Source: Imperialibacter sp040222385 (GTDB taxonomy: Bacteria > Bacteroidota > Bacteroidia > Cytophagales > Cyclobacteriaceae). From it: a DNA stretch of 64,000 nt. Shown here one piece after another: positions 17,213-25,634 of this stretch (positions are counted from its first letter, which is position 1; each line of letters begins with the position of its first letter). The stretch is taken from NCBI RefSeq assembly GCF_040222385.1, contig NZ_JAVKDF010000014.1, positions 1 through 64,000 on the forward strand, given 5' to 3'. Under the pieces are notes generated by a model. It made no database searches. It had not been told where the DNA came from and worked only from the letters and a program-made list of their open reading frames with translations. The translations under genes were made by a program, and so were the position numbers.

Positions 17213-17668
17213 ATGATCTGGTTGTTTTACACCTTTCTTGTCATAGGCACTTTCTTCTTTATGGAAGCTGTGGCCTGGTTTACTCATAAATACATTATGC
17301 ATGGGGTTTTATGGACGTGGCATAGGTCGCACCACAGGCTGCACAACCACACGCTGGAACGCAACGACCTGTTTGCTTTGGTTTTCAGTATCCCGTCCAT
17401 CGCTTGTATAGTCTTTGGATCCGAATTTCCCGAAATTCGCTGGCTGATGTTCGTGGGCTTTGGTATTCTGGCGTACGGCCTGTTTTACTTTATTTTCCAT
17501 GATGTGATTGTGCATCGACGCATCAAGATCAAGTACAAAGCCAAAAGCAAATACATGAAGCGGATCATGCATGCCCACCACGTGCACCACGAAGTGCATA
17601 CGAAAGAAGGAGCAAGAGCTTTTGGTTTTTTGTATGCGCCCAAGAAGTATGAAAAAGAAATAAAGTAA
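17213..17668 (+). CDS. crtZ: Beta-carotene hydroxylase (fatty acid hydroxylase superfamily)
   Basis: A 151-residue di-iron membrane hydroxylase that adds OH at C3 of beta rings. The histidine clusters are complete: HKYIMH (about 24-29), HRSHHRLH (about 37-44), FHDVIVHRR (about 96-104) and HAHHVHHEVH (about 121-130). About four hydrophobic segments surround them. It is the last gene of the pigment block, 25 bp after ispH. Together with the cyclase it would give a 3-hydroxy-beta end such as in zeaxanthin or, with the CruF-like protein, a monocyclic hydroxylated carotenoid. Confidence 0.92.
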   Translation: MIWLFYTFLVIGTFFFMEAVAWFTHKYIMHGVLWTWHRSHHRLHNHTLERNDLFALVFSIPSIACIVFGSEFPEIRWLMFVGFGILAYGLFYFIFHDVIVHRRIKIKYKAKSKYMKRIMHAHHVHHEVHTKEGARAFGFLYAPKKYEKEIK

Positions 17669-17714
17669 CCCCAAGGCACCTATTTCTCCTTTTCGACTGT
17701 ATTTTGCCTGCCAA

Positions 17715-18350
17715 ATGAGGCAGATTATTCCATTTCTACTTTTTGGGCTTTTGTTCACTCACTGCAAGACCAGAAGCTATTACATTTTCTCACCTCCACC
17801 CACAAGCACTAACGCATCACTCTACGCTTCCGCATCAAACCATATAGGCTACCAGAATGCAGCGGTCGATTCTCTCATGCCCAACGCCACTACACCCGGA
17901 AACTTTAACAGCGGACAAGATAGTGTCAATCTTTACTCACATGATGAAAGACCAGGCAGCCAAAAAAAGGCTCGCACCGCTTCTAAAAAACCTCCCTCTG
18001 TTAGGCCCCCACACAAAAAACAACCAAAAAATGATGCTAGTAACAACTCCGCCACTGTACCTGATGAGGGCGACCCGAAACCCAATGCGCTTGCACACGT
18101 GAGCTTTTTTTCTGCTATTGGGCTCATACTTTTATACGTGTTTTTATCATTTTCATCACCCATCGGCGTCATATTGGCTCTCTCACTTCCCGTTATTGCC
18201 ATAGCAACTGGCATAATTGCCCTTCCCCAGATCAAAAAATATCACGAGATGGGTAAACATTTAGCCATTTTTGGAATATGTATTGGGGCGCTGGCATTTG
18301 CTCTGGCAATTTTGGCCTTGATATACGTTAATCAATCTCGCCCAAATTGA
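17715..18350 (+). CDS. Lipoprotein with C-terminal DUF4190-like membrane pair (copy 1)
   Basis: A 211-residue protein. Signal sequence MRQIIPFLLFGLLFTHC ends at a lipobox-like Cys17. A Ser/Asn/Lys-rich linker follows (about 20-125), then LAHVSFFSAIGLILLY leading into two or three membrane helices with the DUF4190 pattern ALPQIKKYHEMGKHLAIFGICIGAL. It pairs with the next gene, which has the same plan but a different linker: a tandem duplication. Function unknown. Confidence 0.65.
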   Translation: MRQIIPFLLFGLLFTHCKTRSYYIFSPPPTSTNASLYASASNHIGYQNAAVDSLMPNATTPGNFNSGQDSVNLYSHDERPGSQKKARTASKKPPSVRPPHKKQPKNDASNNSATVPDEGDPKPNALAHVSFFSAIGLILLYVFLSFSSPIGVILALSLPVIAIATGIIALPQIKKYHEMGKHLAIFGICIGALAFALAILALIYVNQSRPN

Positions 18351-18468
18351 TTACTATAGTATTTGAGCACACTGGCAATAGGAAGAGGTAAATTTCAAAA
18401 ATCGAGTTGCGTGCTGCGTTAAAAGTGACGGACTATTTATTATTTTGGCTGCAAAATAAATATGCTCA

Positions 18469-19077
18469 ATGAGGCAAGTAGTAGCTGGTTTGCTTTTCTT
18501 AGTGATTTTGATCCAATGTAAAGCCCATAAACCGTATCAATTTCACTTGCCCTTTTCAAAAAAGTCCGAAAAAATCCATTCAAATAAATTTGTGCCAGGT
18601 GCAGAGGAAGAAGATCCTTTTTTTGATACGCTGACGTATTTCGAAAAAGAGCAAGAAAAAGAAGCGCTATACTCTCCGGAGTTCAAAGCCAAAAATTTAA
18701 ATCTGGGTCTTGCGGGAAGTCCCTCTGATTCATCCATTGTACCGATCGACCCGGAAATCCTCAAAAGGGACACCTCCCAACTATCTCCCAGAAATAGCAC
18801 CATTCAAAAAACCAGCAGTTTGGCGCAAATCAGTTTCTTCTCAGCATTGGCCACTATTGCACTCTTTCTTTTACCTCTTTCGTACCCCGCTCTTGGCTCC
18901 TTTTTGTTCTTAGCAGCAGCTGCCTCCGCCCTAACCACCGGGCTGATCGCTATTCAACGCATAAGAAAAAAGAATCAGAGTGGTTACGGCATGGCCGTGT
19001 TTGGTGCAAGCATCGGCGGCCTCGTGCTATCGATCCTCGCCATACTCATCTTCTATGGCTATGTCATCAATCAGTAG
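18469..19077 (+). CDS. Lipoprotein with C-terminal DUF4190-like membrane pair (copy 2)
   Basis: A 202-residue paralogue of the preceding gene: the leader MRQVVAGLLFLVILIQC ends at Cys17 and a charged linker follows (about 20-115). LAQISFFSALATIALFLLPLSYPALGSFLF and QRIRKKNQSGYGMAVFGASIGGL then match the C-terminal part of copy 1. The leaders and membrane parts are alike while the linkers are not, so only the ends are under constraint. It is separated from copy 1 by 118 bp without a visible terminator. Confidence 0.65.
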   Translation: MRQVVAGLLFLVILIQCKAHKPYQFHLPFSKKSEKIHSNKFVPGAEEEDPFFDTLTYFEKEQEKEALYSPEFKAKNLNLGLAGSPSDSSIVPIDPEILKRDTSQLSPRNSTIQKTSSLAQISFFSALATIALFLLPLSYPALGSFLFLAAAASALTTGLIAIQRIRKKNQSGYGMAVFGASIGGLVLSILAILIFYGYVINQ

Positions 19078-19123
19078 TCGGCCACGCCAGGAGATCACCT
19101 TCTACCATTCAATTCAGCATAGT

Positions 19124-21721
19124 TTACTCATCCCTCAGCGCTAGCACCGGATTCTCTTTCGCCGCCCTTAAAACAATGAGCCCAACGCTGATCATGGCAA
19201 ACAACAAAACGAGCCCGCCTGCAATCACGAATATTGTTGGATCCAAAGCTATGTGATAGGCAAAGCCCTGCAAAAATTCGCTCATCAGGTAATATGAAGC
19301 TGGGGTAGCGATGGTGAAGGCAACCAAAACCAAAAGCAAATAGCCTTTCATCAGCGACACAGACAATTCGGACAAAGATGCCCCCATCACCTTCCTTATG
19401 CCTATCTCCTTGCGCTTGCGACGAATAAGAAACGACGCCACACTGAACAAGCCCAGCGAAGCAATGACGATGGCGAGAATAGAAAAGAAGGCTGCTGAGA
19501 TGCCGATCCTTTCCTGCTCTCTGTACATGCCGGCAAACTCCTGATCGAGAAAAAAGTAATCGAAACTACTCAGCGACTCCAGCCCATTCCACTCCTTTTC
19601 CACCCGGGCCAGCACTGAGGATGTTTTGCCAGGCTGGAACCGGACCACGATCAGGCTGCCATACACATTATCCAAAAAGTGAATGAGAGGCTGAACTTCA
19701 CCCGCCAGGGATTGATAGTGGAAGTCTTCCGTTACGCCAATCACTTTGTAGAGTGTGCATCCGTTTTGTCCACCCTCGCAGAGTGTTTTGTCCTCAATAT
19801 TCTGCCAACCAAATGCCTGCATAGCCTTTTTGTTGATAATGACTGCGGCGGTGTCACCGGCACGGGTTGCATCGAAGTTGCGGCCTTCGACGAAGCTGAC
19901 GCCCAGGGCAGGGAAATAGTCAGCACCAACATACGACTGTCGCAAGCTGTGCACCACCGTGGGGTCGGCTTTGTCGCTGAATCGGTTGTAGTTTTGCCAA
20001 TAGCGCCCAGGGACATTTTGAGCCCTTGTCACCACTTCTACACCAGGTTCGGTCGCAAGCGCTTCTTGCATCACTTTAACACGCTGCATGGCTTTTTCAA
20101 TATCGGGAAAGTCTTGCTCCGACAGGGGCACTACCAACACCTGACTATCGTCGAAGTTCAGGTTCTGGTTTTTCATAAAGGTGATCTGCTTCCAAATCAC
20201 CACCGTGCCTACGATCATTAAGATGGAAGCAGCGAACTGAAATGTCAGGAGCCATTTCCTGAAAACAGGATTGGTGCCTTTGTTGCTACTCTTTCCCTTG
20301 AGCCCATCTGTCGCTTTGATGGAGGTGATCAGCAGAGCTGGAAAAAGCCCACTTGCCATACCAAGAAGCATGGAAAAAAAGAGCGTTGCGCCAACCATGA
20401 CTGCCCAGCCGCCCGACGTATAGGTAAAGGCAATAGAGAATATTTCTTCCATGTAAGGAATGGCAAAAAACAGCATCAACCAGGCTGCCAGGGTAGCCAG
20501 AAAGTTCACTATGAAAGCTTCTGCCAAAAACTGAGAAACAAGCTGCCTTTTGGAAGAGCCAAGCACCTTCCGTATCGTTACTTCCTTGATTCTCACAAGC
20601 GCTTGTGCAGAGGCCAGGTTCACGTAGTTCACCGATGCAATGGCAAGAATGATGATTGCAACTATGCCCAGCAGGTTGATGACCATATCGTTGTTGGCCT
20701 CCACTGCCCTGGAGCTTTTTAGTGGGAGCAAATGAATGCTGGCAGCATTGCCAGCTGGCAAAAAATTGTCGGCAACGATCTGATCAAGCTTATCGGCAAG
20801 CTGCTGTGGAGTCGCATACTCGTCCAACATCACATATGCGGTCATAAAGGTGTTGTACCAGTTGGCCAGCTCGGGGTCGGCGAGGTAGTCGGGAATATTG
20901 CTCCAACCCGACAGGATGCTGAACTGGATGGTCGAATGAGTTGGGATGTCTTGCAATACGGCGCCCACTATCCATGTTTTGTCGCCAAGTACTTCTTTCA
21001 CCTGTTTTCCCACCGCCCTGTCATCGCCGAAGAGCTCCCTGGCCTTTTTTTCTGTAATGACCATCTGGCCTTTGGTCGCCAGCGTTTGCTTCAGGTCACC
21101 CTCCAGCACTGCGAAGCCAAACATATCGGCAAAATCTTCGTCCACAAACTTGATTGTCTCCTGAATTCGCCCATGCTCAGCTTCGAGCCACGGACTGTCC
21201 CACCCTGCAAACCGGGTTGCGGCCACCACCTCGGGCAGGTCGGCCTTGAGTTTGGGGGCCAGGGGCGTTTTGGTGAGGTAATCAGGCTCCCCGCCGTTTT
21301 CCATCTCACCGATTTTGTAAATGCGGGCACTGTTGGGATGGAAACCATCGAACGATTTTTCGTAGCTGACAACAAGGAATAGCAGAATGGCAGAGGCAAT
21401 TCCGAGTGAAAGGCCCAGAAGGTTGATCAGCGTGTAGCCCTTTTGCCGACGCAGATTGCGGTAGCTTACCTTGAAATGATCCTGAAACATAAAAAATGGA
21501 TTTACTGATGACGGAATAACTGACTTTAAAAGTTTCGGTCGGATGAGTCGGGTGATCTCCCAAATAAAGAGCCACCTGAGTTTCGAAGGAGAATTCTCCT
21601 GTGCCTTTTGCTCGTATATTTCCAACAAGTCCCCTTCAATCTCTTCTAGAAAATCTGCTTTACAGATTGCCCTGAAAAATCGCATCGGCAGGCGAGGTGG
21701 AACAAATTGAGGGGATCTCAT
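19124..21721 (-). CDS. FtsX/MacB-type ABC transporter permease with PadR-linked prefix domain
   Basis: An 865-residue protein. The first 70 residues (FFRAICKADFLEEIEGDLLEIYEQKA) are the permease prefix domain seen in Cytophagales permeases next to PadR genes. After it come two repeats of MacB_PCD periplasmic domain plus FtsX membrane part. The first has a membrane start RRQKGYTLINLLGLSLGIASAILLFL (about 94-119) and an FtsX core near 360-480. The second has VFRKWLLTFQFAASILMIVGTVV near 503 and a final FtsX core around RRKRKEIGIRKVMGASLSELS near 763. This is the mechanotransmission type, not a classical importer; no ATPase gene is adjacent. Substrate unknown. Confidence 0.88.
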   Translation of the reverse strand: MRSPQFVPPRLPMRFFRAICKADFLEEIEGDLLEIYEQKAQENSPSKLRWLFIWEITRLIRPKLLKSVIPSSVNPFFMFQDHFKVSYRNLRRQKGYTLINLLGLSLGIASAILLFLVVSYEKSFDGFHPNSARIYKIGEMENGGEPDYLTKTPLAPKLKADLPEVVAATRFAGWDSPWLEAEHGRIQETIKFVDEDFADMFGFAVLEGDLKQTLATKGQMVITEKKARELFGDDRAVGKQVKEVLGDKTWIVGAVLQDIPTHSTIQFSILSGWSNIPDYLADPELANWYNTFMTAYVMLDEYATPQQLADKLDQIVADNFLPAGNAASIHLLPLKSSRAVEANNDMVINLLGIVAIIILAIASVNYVNLASAQALVRIKEVTIRKVLGSSKRQLVSQFLAEAFIVNFLATLAAWLMLFFAIPYMEEIFSIAFTYTSGGWAVMVGATLFFSMLLGMASGLFPALLITSIKATDGLKGKSSNKGTNPVFRKWLLTFQFAASILMIVGTVVIWKQITFMKNQNLNFDDSQVLVVPLSEQDFPDIEKAMQRVKVMQEALATEPGVEVVTRAQNVPGRYWQNYNRFSDKADPTVVHSLRQSYVGADYFPALGVSFVEGRNFDATRAGDTAAVIINKKAMQAFGWQNIEDKTLCEGGQNGCTLYKVIGVTEDFHYQSLAGEVQPLIHFLDNVYGSLIVVRFQPGKTSSVLARVEKEWNGLESLSSFDYFFLDQEFAGMYREQERIGISAAFFSILAIVIASLGLFSVASFLIRRKRKEIGIRKVMGASLSELSVSLMKGYLLLVLVAFTIATPASYYLMSEFLQGFAYHIALDPTIFVIAGGLVLLFAMISVGLIVLRAAKENPVLALRDE

Positions 21722-21724
21722 GGG

Positions 21725-22057
21725 CTACATATATTTTAAAACCATCGATGGTATGTCAGACCACAGCTGGGCACGGATGTCTTTGATCTCCTGTAAAGCT
21801 CTTTGGGCAGAGGCCGTAATTTTGTAATACTTCTTCCGCTTGCCTCCACGCACGTTGGAGGTTTCGCCCCATGCTGAGTCGAGATAGCCTTTCTCTTCCA
21901 GCCTCTTTAGCGCTGTTTGCAGCGCACCTACGCTGGTGCCATAACCCAGCCTGCTCTCCAGCTCGTTTTTTATTGACACACCATAAGCGTCATTATGCAA
22001 TACAGCAATAGTCAGCAGCACAATTTCCTCAAACTCCCCCAGCTGTGTTTTCTTCAT
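21725..22057 (-). CDS. PadR family transcriptional regulator
   Basis: 110 residues: a winged helix (LGEFEEIVLLTIAVLHNDAYGVSIKNELESRLG, then VGALQTALKRLEEKGYLDSAWGE, about 5-65) and a short dimerisation helix. Its stop is 3 nt from the permease start, so the pair is one operon, and the regulator presumably represses it. An AGAGGTTAT direct repeat 29 bp apart (22080-22088 and 22109-22117) lies just upstream and could be its binding site. Confidence 0.88.
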   Translation of the reverse strand: MKKTQLGEFEEIVLLTIAVLHNDAYGVSIKNELESRLGYGTSVGALQTALKRLEEKGYLDSAWGETSNVRGGKRKKYYKITASAQRALQEIKDIRAQLWSDIPSMVLKYM

Positions 22058-22184
22058 GATTTATATTTTTCCGAAATGTAGAGGTTATCATATTAAATTC
22101 CTAATTGAAGAGGTTATAAGACTTCTTTTGCTGATTGTCAGCCACCTTACAGCATGCGAGGCCTCTGCTCTGTACCTTTACATC

Positions 22185-22955
22185 ATGAAAAAGTGGGCAA
22201 TTGCTATAGGCGTTGTGCTAGTAGTGGGACTTACAGCTTTTCTAAGCTCGAAGCCTTTCGTTGAAAAAGACACCCCATTGTTCACCTCCGGCAGTGGAGG
22301 TTTTGCCGTCATTGAGCTGTTCACCTCGCAAGGCTGCTCGAGTTGTTCGGCTGCGGATCAGCTTCTTAACTCAATTATCGAGGAAGCCTCCGCTAAGGGC
22401 GAGCCCGTCTTCGGTTTGTCTTTTCACGTAAGTTACTGGGACTACCTTGGCTGGAAAGACCCGTACGCCAGCTCCAAGTACAACGTTCGACAAGGCAACT
22501 ATGTCAACAAACTAAAGGCTGGCAATGCCTACACCCCCCAAATGGTGGTAAATGGAAAAGTTGAATTTGTGGGTTCTTCCCGGAAGGAAGCGGATAGCGC
22601 CATCAAAACTGCTTTGTCCGAACCGGCCAGTTATTCGCTAAAAGTTTCAGTTGTTGACAACGGCGAAGAGCTCCTGGTGAAATATGCCCTGGACAAAGCA
22701 CCTAACCAGACATTGATCAATTTCGCCCTGGTGAAAAAGGAGGCAGAAAACCATGTGCCGAGGGGAGAGAACAAAGGACGAACGCTGACCCACAAAAATG
22801 TAGTTGTGGAGTTTCATGCAGTAGCAGCACAGACGGCTGGAGAAGTTTCACTTTACCTGCCAAAAGAATTTGACACCGAAGACAGTTCCGTAATTATTTA
22901 CCTCCAAAATAAAAATGACCTGGCCATCATTGCTGCTTGCCAGGTCATCCTGTAA
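22185..22955 (+). CDS. DUF1223 thioredoxin-like protein, membrane-anchored or exported
   Basis: Read from the ATG at 22185 (256 residues) because the protein then begins with an uncleaved-type signal/anchor MKKWAIAIGVVLVVGLTAFL. The DUF1223 signature FAVIELFTSQGCSSCSAAD (about 43-61) contains a CSSC pair in a thioredoxin-like fold, followed by FHVSYWDYLGWKDPYAS. The function is unknown; a thiol-redox role in the periplasm is inferred from the CxxC. TACCTTTA ends 4 nt before this ATG, which fits a leaderless start. It is divergent from padR. Confidence 0.8.
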   Translation: MKKWAIAIGVVLVVGLTAFLSSKPFVEKDTPLFTSGSGGFAVIELFTSQGCSSCSAADQLLNSIIEEASAKGEPVFGLSFHVSYWDYLGWKDPYASSKYNVRQGNYVNKLKAGNAYTPQMVVNGKVEFVGSSRKEADSAIKTALSEPASYSLKVSVVDNGEELLVKYALDKAPNQTLINFALVKKEAENHVPRGENKGRTLTHKNVVVEFHAVAAQTAGEVSLYLPKEFDTEDSSVIIYLQNKNDLAIIAACQVIL

Positions 22956-22968
22956 TTTTTTGTGAGGG

Positions 22969-24228
22969 TCAGGCACCCTTCAGTTCTTTAGATTTATCAA
23001 GCACTGTGTTCCAAACCCTGAACACGTTCTGGTAACAAATCTTGGCAATGTCCTCTTCAGTGTAGCCCCGCTTCAAAAGTTCGTAAATCAGGTTAGGAAA
23101 CTCAGAAACGTCTTTAAGGCCAGTTGGCAGCGAGTCACCCACGCCGTCGTAGTCGGAGCCCAAACCGACGTGGTCAATACCAGCTATTTCTACCACATGG
23201 TCAATATGATCGGCCACCACGCCTACAGTGGCAAACAGGTTGATGGCAGAATCTGCCACGTATTGTTTCATATAAGCCTGCGCAGTAGAATCTCTGTAGC
23301 TCAATCCATTTTCAGCCAACCAGTTGGTCATGTGCTCCCTTACTTTTTCGCTTTGTTCTCTCACTTCACCGGAAAGAAAGCTCGACCCGAAGTTGATTTG
23401 GATCACGCCACCATTCTCACCCAGCATTTTGATCATTTCATCCGACATATTGCGCTCAAAACCTGGTGTGAAATACCGGCAAGATGAGTGAGATGCGATA
23501 GCAGGCACGTCAGTCAGCGCCATCACATCATAAAACGTGCTGTCCGACACATGCGAAATATCCACCATGACACCTTGCTTGTTCATTTCATTCACAACCT
23601 CCTCACCAAATGGGCTCAGACCATTCCAGGTGTAAGTGGTATCGTAGCTGGAGTCGCAAATCTGGTTGTCTTTGCCGTGGGTAAGCGTGATATAATTGAT
23701 CCCTCTTTCAGCGAAGTACGCCACGTTGGCCAGGTCCTCCATCAAGGGAGCTCCGTTTTCCATTCCCATCGGCAGCGAGATCAAACCAGCTTTAAAGTTC
23801 TCTTCAATTGCCGCTGGCGTCTTGGCCAACGCAAATTTGTCAGGATAGGTAGTAGTCAGCTTCTCCACCATACCTATGAGCGAATCGGCCAGGTCTTTGG
23901 CTTCCTGTGTTACACCGTAGCTCGATGGAATGTAAATCGACATCATAGGCGCATCCAGGCCGCCTTCCTTTGCCCGCACATAGTCAAAGTTGCCTTCCGG
24001 CGTGCGAACAGACACGTCCATAACTTCCTTTTTTAGGATAAAACCCGCCACCTTCATTCGATAGGGCAAATCAACGTGGCCATCAGTCAGTATATATTTA
24101 TGAGCAAGTGTGTCTGCGTATGCCCTCAGCTCGTCGTCCGACATAGTTGAAACATCTTTCTTCTCTTCCTTTGGAGTACTGCAGGCCGCTAATACAGCAA
24201 TTAAAAGGCAGTAGACTAGTTTTTTCAT
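22969..24228 (-). CDS. Membrane dipeptidase (peptidase M19), lipoprotein
   Basis: 419 residues. The leader MKKLVYCLLIAVLAAC is a classical lipoprotein signal (Cys16). The renal-dipeptidase fold has the zinc-site motif TDGHVDLPYR (about 48-57), and SHSSCR near 247 with a second metal histidine. GLGSDYDGVG occurs near 361. The enzyme hydrolyses dipeptides, including those with D-amino acids, outside the inner membrane. It is transcribed alone and converges on the DUF1223 gene 13 bp away. Confidence 0.93.
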   Translation of the reverse strand: MKKLVYCLLIAVLAACSTPKEEKKDVSTMSDDELRAYADTLAHKYILTDGHVDLPYRMKVAGFILKKEVMDVSVRTPEGNFDYVRAKEGGLDAPMMSIYIPSSYGVTQEAKDLADSLIGMVEKLTTTYPDKFALAKTPAAIEENFKAGLISLPMGMENGAPLMEDLANVAYFAERGINYITLTHGKDNQICDSSYDTTYTWNGLSPFGEEVVNEMNKQGVMVDISHVSDSTFYDVMALTDVPAIASHSSCRYFTPGFERNMSDEMIKMLGENGGVIQINFGSSFLSGEVREQSEKVREHMTNWLAENGLSYRDSTAQAYMKQYVADSAINLFATVGVVADHIDHVVEIAGIDHVGLGSDYDGVGDSLPTGLKDVSEFPNLIYELLKRGYTEEDIAKICYQNVFRVWNTVLDKSKELKGA

Positions 24229-24486
24229 TGTTTTGGGTTTAGTTGAGCCATGAAATTAAGTGCAAATGACAAAGAAACCAACAGTTTGTTGTGGAGAACG
24301 AAATAAAACAGCACTTAATTCGCTGTTTCATCTAACAAAATGAGAAAATGATTAATAATAGTATAAAATTTAAACCGAAGTGAATGTGGCACTTCGAATT
24401 AATTAACTTGCCTGCAAGTGGTGCCTTACGTCTAAATCTGTAGTTGGGCCATAAGATTGAAAAAATCAAAAACAGCCTAAAATTGA
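24229..24486. other. Non-coding gap between the dipeptidase and the cytochrome b5-like gene
   Basis: About 260 bp, A/T-rich, between divergent genes. It holds one clear hairpin (CGAAGTG/CACTTCG, 24376-24382 with 24390-24396, 7-nt loop). TAAAATTG (24478-24485) is a near match to a -7 box. I see no gene in it. Confidence 0.5.
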
Positions 24487-24504
24487 ATTGTGTGCGCACA
24501 CAAT
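24487..24504. repeat. Perfect 18-bp palindrome ending at the start codon of the cytochrome b5-like gene
   Basis: ATTGTGTGC followed by its exact reverse complement GCACACAAT. Its last base touches the ATG at 24505. It may be an operator for the sugar-recycling operon or a hairpin in the 5' leader. A GTG at 24490 inside it could be an alternative start. Confidence 0.65.
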
Positions 24505-24774
24505 ATGGATAATTCAAATTTATTGCCGATATTTACAGCCAATCAGCTGGCGCTTCGCAACGGACAGGACAGGGAAGAGGTTTGGATTGCCTATAAGGGG
24601 TTCATTTACGATGTGAGCCTTTCCAGGCTTTGGCGAACCGGACTACACTACGAACACTGGGCAGGGCAGGATCTTACCGGTGAATTACCCGATGCGCCAC
24701 ATACTGATTCAGTTTTTGATAAATTCAAATGCATTGGGCGCTTGTCCGGGCATGAAAACACCCAAACACAATGA
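24505..24774 (+). CDS. Cytochrome b5-like heme/steroid-binding domain protein
   Basis: An 89-residue protein (from ATG 24505) that matches the predicted heme/steroid-binding family COG4892. Key stretches are RNGQDREEVWIAYKGFIYDVSLSRLW, then HYEHWAGQDLTGEL in place of the HPGG heme-ligand loop, and APHTDSVFDKFKCIGRL. Two histidines at the usual places could bind heme, but binding is unproven. Its stop overlaps the next ATG by four bases (ATGA), so it is translationally coupled to the kinase. Its link to amino-sugar metabolism is not obvious. Confidence 0.75.
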   Translation: MDNSNLLPIFTANQLALRNGQDREEVWIAYKGFIYDVSLSRLWRTGLHYEHWAGQDLTGELPDAPHTDSVFDKFKCIGRLSGHENTQTQ

Positions 24775-25634
24775 TTCTAATTGCAGACAGTGGGGCAACA
24801 AAAATAGAATGGCGTTTGATAACGGAAGATGGCCAAATCAAGCAAGCCAGCTCTGAGGGGTACAACCCCTACGTTCAGGAAGATGAAGACCTTCGAAAAG
24901 GAGTGCAGGAGCACGTGCTTCAAGTGGTGGGAGCGCACAAAATAACCGAGCTGGCGTTTTATGGTGCTGGCTGCGGAAGCGTGGAAAAAAACAAAAAGGT
25001 AGCGGAAGTACTGAGGCCTTTCTTCCCTGACGCCGCCATTGAAGTTAACAACGATCTTTTAGCCGCCGCACGGGCACTATGTGGTAACGACCCAGGCATT
25101 GCCTGCATTTTGGGCACAGGATCCAACTCCTGCTATTACAACGGTGAGAAGATCACTGCACAAGTACCTTCACTGGGTTATGTGCTGGGCGATGAGGGCA
25201 GCGGTGCAAACATGGGCAAAAAGTTACTCATAGCAGCCATCAGAAACAGGCTCCCTTCCACTTTGCAGGAGGCATTCAACAAAAGATTTGCATTAACGGA
25301 AGAAGACCTGCTTGAAAACGTGTACAAAAAGAAGTACCCATCCAGGTTTCTGGCCAGCTTCATGAAGTTCCTGATGCACCACATCAAGGAGCCGTATGTC
25401 TACAAGCTGGTCTACGATTCGTTCACCGAATTCTTCACGGAGATAGTCATGTCTTACAAAGACCACGACAAACTTCCCGTGCACTTCACTGGGTCGGTGG
25501 CCTTCTATTATGGCAATATCCTACGCCAGGCAGCAAGCGATCAGGGTATTACTGTCAAAAACATCATTGAGGGCCCTATTGCTGGCCTCACGCTGTATCA
25601 TCAGGAAAGAACTTTTGGAACAAGCAAAGTATGA
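24771..25634 (+). CDS. Amino-sugar kinase of the BadF/N-acetylglucosamine kinase family, likely MurNAc kinase
   Basis: 287 residues with the ASKHA phosphate motifs: DSGATKIEWRL (about 5-15), the CILGTGSNSCYYNG stretch (about 112-125) and DEGSGANMGK (about 139-148). This family phosphorylates GlcNAc or MurNAc at O6. The next gene is murQ, whose substrate is MurNAc-6-phosphate; in Tannerella the kinase beside MurQ (MurK) phosphorylates MurNAc. MurK activity is therefore the best inference here. Four-base overlaps at both ends show tight coupling. Confidence 0.85.
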   Translation: MILIADSGATKIEWRLITEDGQIKQASSEGYNPYVQEDEDLRKGVQEHVLQVVGAHKITELAFYGAGCGSVEKNKKVAEVLRPFFPDAAIEVNNDLLAAARALCGNDPGIACILGTGSNSCYYNGEKITAQVPSLGYVLGDEGSGANMGKKLLIAAIRNRLPSTLQEAFNKRFALTEEDLLENVYKKKYPSRFLASFMKFLMHHIKEPYVYKLVYDSFTEFFTEIVMSYKDHDKLPVHFTGSVAFYYGNILRQAASDQGITVKNIIEGPIAGLTLYHQERTFGTSKV

